From positions 43,915 through 50,215 of the forward strand of contig HF999685.1 of the NCBI GenBank assembly GCA_000434215.1: 6,301 bases of DNA, given 5' to 3'. Below the pieces are notes generated by a model. It saw only the letters and a program-made list of their open reading frames with translations. It had not been told where the DNA came from and did no database searches. Position numbers and translations under genes: made by a program. This document shows positions 5,443-6,301 of the stretch, in pieces. Source of the stretch: Bacteroides sp. CAG:144 (GTDB lineage: Bacteria; Bacteroidota; Bacteroidia; Bacteroidales; UBA11471). Every line of letters starts with the position of its first letter. The stretch's first letter is position 1.

Positions 5443-6301
5443 CTACCTACAAGCTATTTCGTATATCTCCCTGCTGTATTCCGATATAAGTTTAAAATAA
5501 CACCCGACTTGCTCGCCTTTGTTTGCATGTAATTTTTTCACCAGCAAATCGATATCGGGATTTTCGATTCCCAACTCCCCGAAATTGACAGGCATACCGA
5601 TCGATGTATAGAAGTTTTTCAACCTATCGATACCTTCCAATGCAACGGCCTTTCTATCTTTCCCGGCTGGAATAGCCATCACCCGCACGGCAAACTGATA
5701 AACTTTTTCGACATGATGTTCGGCCATAAAAGTCAACCATGCCGGAAAAATAACCGCCAATCCCGCACCGTGAGACACATCATAAACGGCACTCACTTCG
5801 TGTTCCATGAAATGCGATGCCCAGTCTTCTTCCCTCCCGACCCCGCAAATACCGTTGTGCGCAATCGTTCCGCTCCACATCAAATTGGCACGGGCATCAT
5901 AATCGTTCGGTTTCTGCATGACAACAGCCGCTTCTTTCATGATCGCTTTCAACGTTCCCTCGCACAATCTGTCGGTAATTTCCACGCCCGAAGTATTGGA
6001 AAAATAGCGCTCCATGATATGAGCCATCATATCTACAATACCACATGCCGTCTGGAAAGAGGGCAATGTATAAGTCAATTCCGGATTCATAACAGCAAAG
6101 ACGGGACGCAATGTATCTGGGGTACGTAGACTCAATTTCTGTAATCCGTCGAGCTTGGTGATAACACTGTTACCCGACCCTTCGCTTCCGGCAGCAGGAA
6201 TCGTAAGCACGACGCCGACCTTCAAAGCCTTTTTCACAATGGCTTTCCGTATGAAAAAATCCCAGAAATCCCCCTCATAAGGAACTCCGGCAGCAATAGC
6301 C
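5443..6301 (-). CDS. Iron-containing alcohol dehydrogenase, YqhD/butanol dehydrogenase group (partial, N-terminus off the right edge)
   Basis: The frame is open from the right edge to a TAG at 5445-5443, giving 285 residues. Family members have about 385-390, so roughly 100 N-terminal residues with the GGGS nucleotide-binding motif are missing. The visible part begins AIAAGVPYEGDFWDFF, normally just after that motif. The four metal ligands are present, in visible-fragment numbering: Asp90 and His94 (VDMMAH), and His163 and His177 (SHFMEHEVSAVYDVSHGAG). Their 4- and 14-residue spacings equal those of E. coli YqhD. TIPAAGSEGSGNSVIT (33-48) is the cofactor-side loop. Such enzymes reduce aldehydes to alcohols with NAD(P)H in the cytoplasm; butanol dehydrogenase annotation is common, but the physiological substrate is uncertain. 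An internal GTG at 6237 is not the true start, because homologous sequence continues upstream of it. Confidence 0.92.
   Translation of the reverse strand, partial: AIAAGVPYEGDFWDFFIRKAIVKKALKVGVVLTIPAAGSEGSGNSVITKLDGLQKLSLRTPDTLRPVFAVMNPELTYTLPSFQTACGIVDMMAHIMERYFSNTSGVEITDRLCEGTLKAIMKEAAVVMQKPNDYDARANLMWSGTIAHNGICGVGREEDWASHFMEHEVSAVYDVSHGAGLAVIFPAWLTFMAEHHVEKVYQFAVRVMAIPAGKDRKAVALEGIDRLKNFYTSIGMPVNFGELGIENPDIDLLVKKLHANKGEQVGCYFKLISEYSREIYEIACR

Noticed and set aside
1..6301. CRISPR arrays, tRNA or rRNA genes, insertion sequences, attachment sites
   Set aside because: Reading both strands showed no regularly spaced repeats, no tRNA-like cloverleaf, no transposase or integrase motifs and no flanking direct repeats.

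Overview
The window looks like ordinary chromosomal DNA from a member of the Bacteroidales (Bacteroidota). Three things point there. The gene starts have no recognisable Shine-Dalgarno sequence and sit behind A/T-rich leaders. Two exact matches to the Bacteroidota -7 element TAnnTTTG lie upstream of the two divergent genes. The protein set also fits: a DUF4827-like lipoprotein next to a DHH-DHHA1 phosphoesterase and an archaeal/Bacteroidota-type phosphoglucosamine mutase. Genus cannot be decided from the sequence alone.

Layout. From 3655 down to 1, on the minus strand, is a probable four-gene transcription unit: a DHH-DHHA1 phosphoesterase (nrnA-like), a DUF4827-like lipoprotein, phosphoglucosamine mutase (glmM) and a YbdG-type MscS mechanosensitive channel that runs off the left edge. 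The first three are packed with gaps of 1 and 10 bases. The channel follows after 63 bases and may have its own weak promoter. A 160-bp divergent intergenic region (3656-3815) holds the promoters for nrnA (minus) and mazG (plus). mazG occupies 3816-4610 and converges on a TrmH/SpoU-family RNA methyltransferase (5410-4664, minus). A perfect 13-bp hairpin flanked by A and T runs lies between them and should terminate both. Upstream of trmH, separated by 32 bases and on the same strand, is an iron-containing alcohol dehydrogenase of the YqhD/butanol dehydrogenase group, cut by the right edge.

How the genes fit together. The left operon combines small-nucleotide phosphodiester turnover, an uncharacterised envelope lipoprotein, the enzyme that makes glucosamine-1-phosphate for peptidoglycan and LPS, and a membrane-tension channel. 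This is an envelope and turgor theme. It recalls the link between glmM and cyclic-di-AMP synthesis genes in Firmicutes, but a c-di-AMP role here is only a hypothesis. MazG removes non-canonical NTPs, TrmH modifies structural RNA and the dehydrogenase reduces aldehydes; these are housekeeping or metabolic functions. I see no mobile element, CRISPR array, tRNA, rRNA or prophage gene. The least understood object is the DUF4827-like lipoprotein, whose C-terminal half resembles a degenerate FKBP-like domain by eye.
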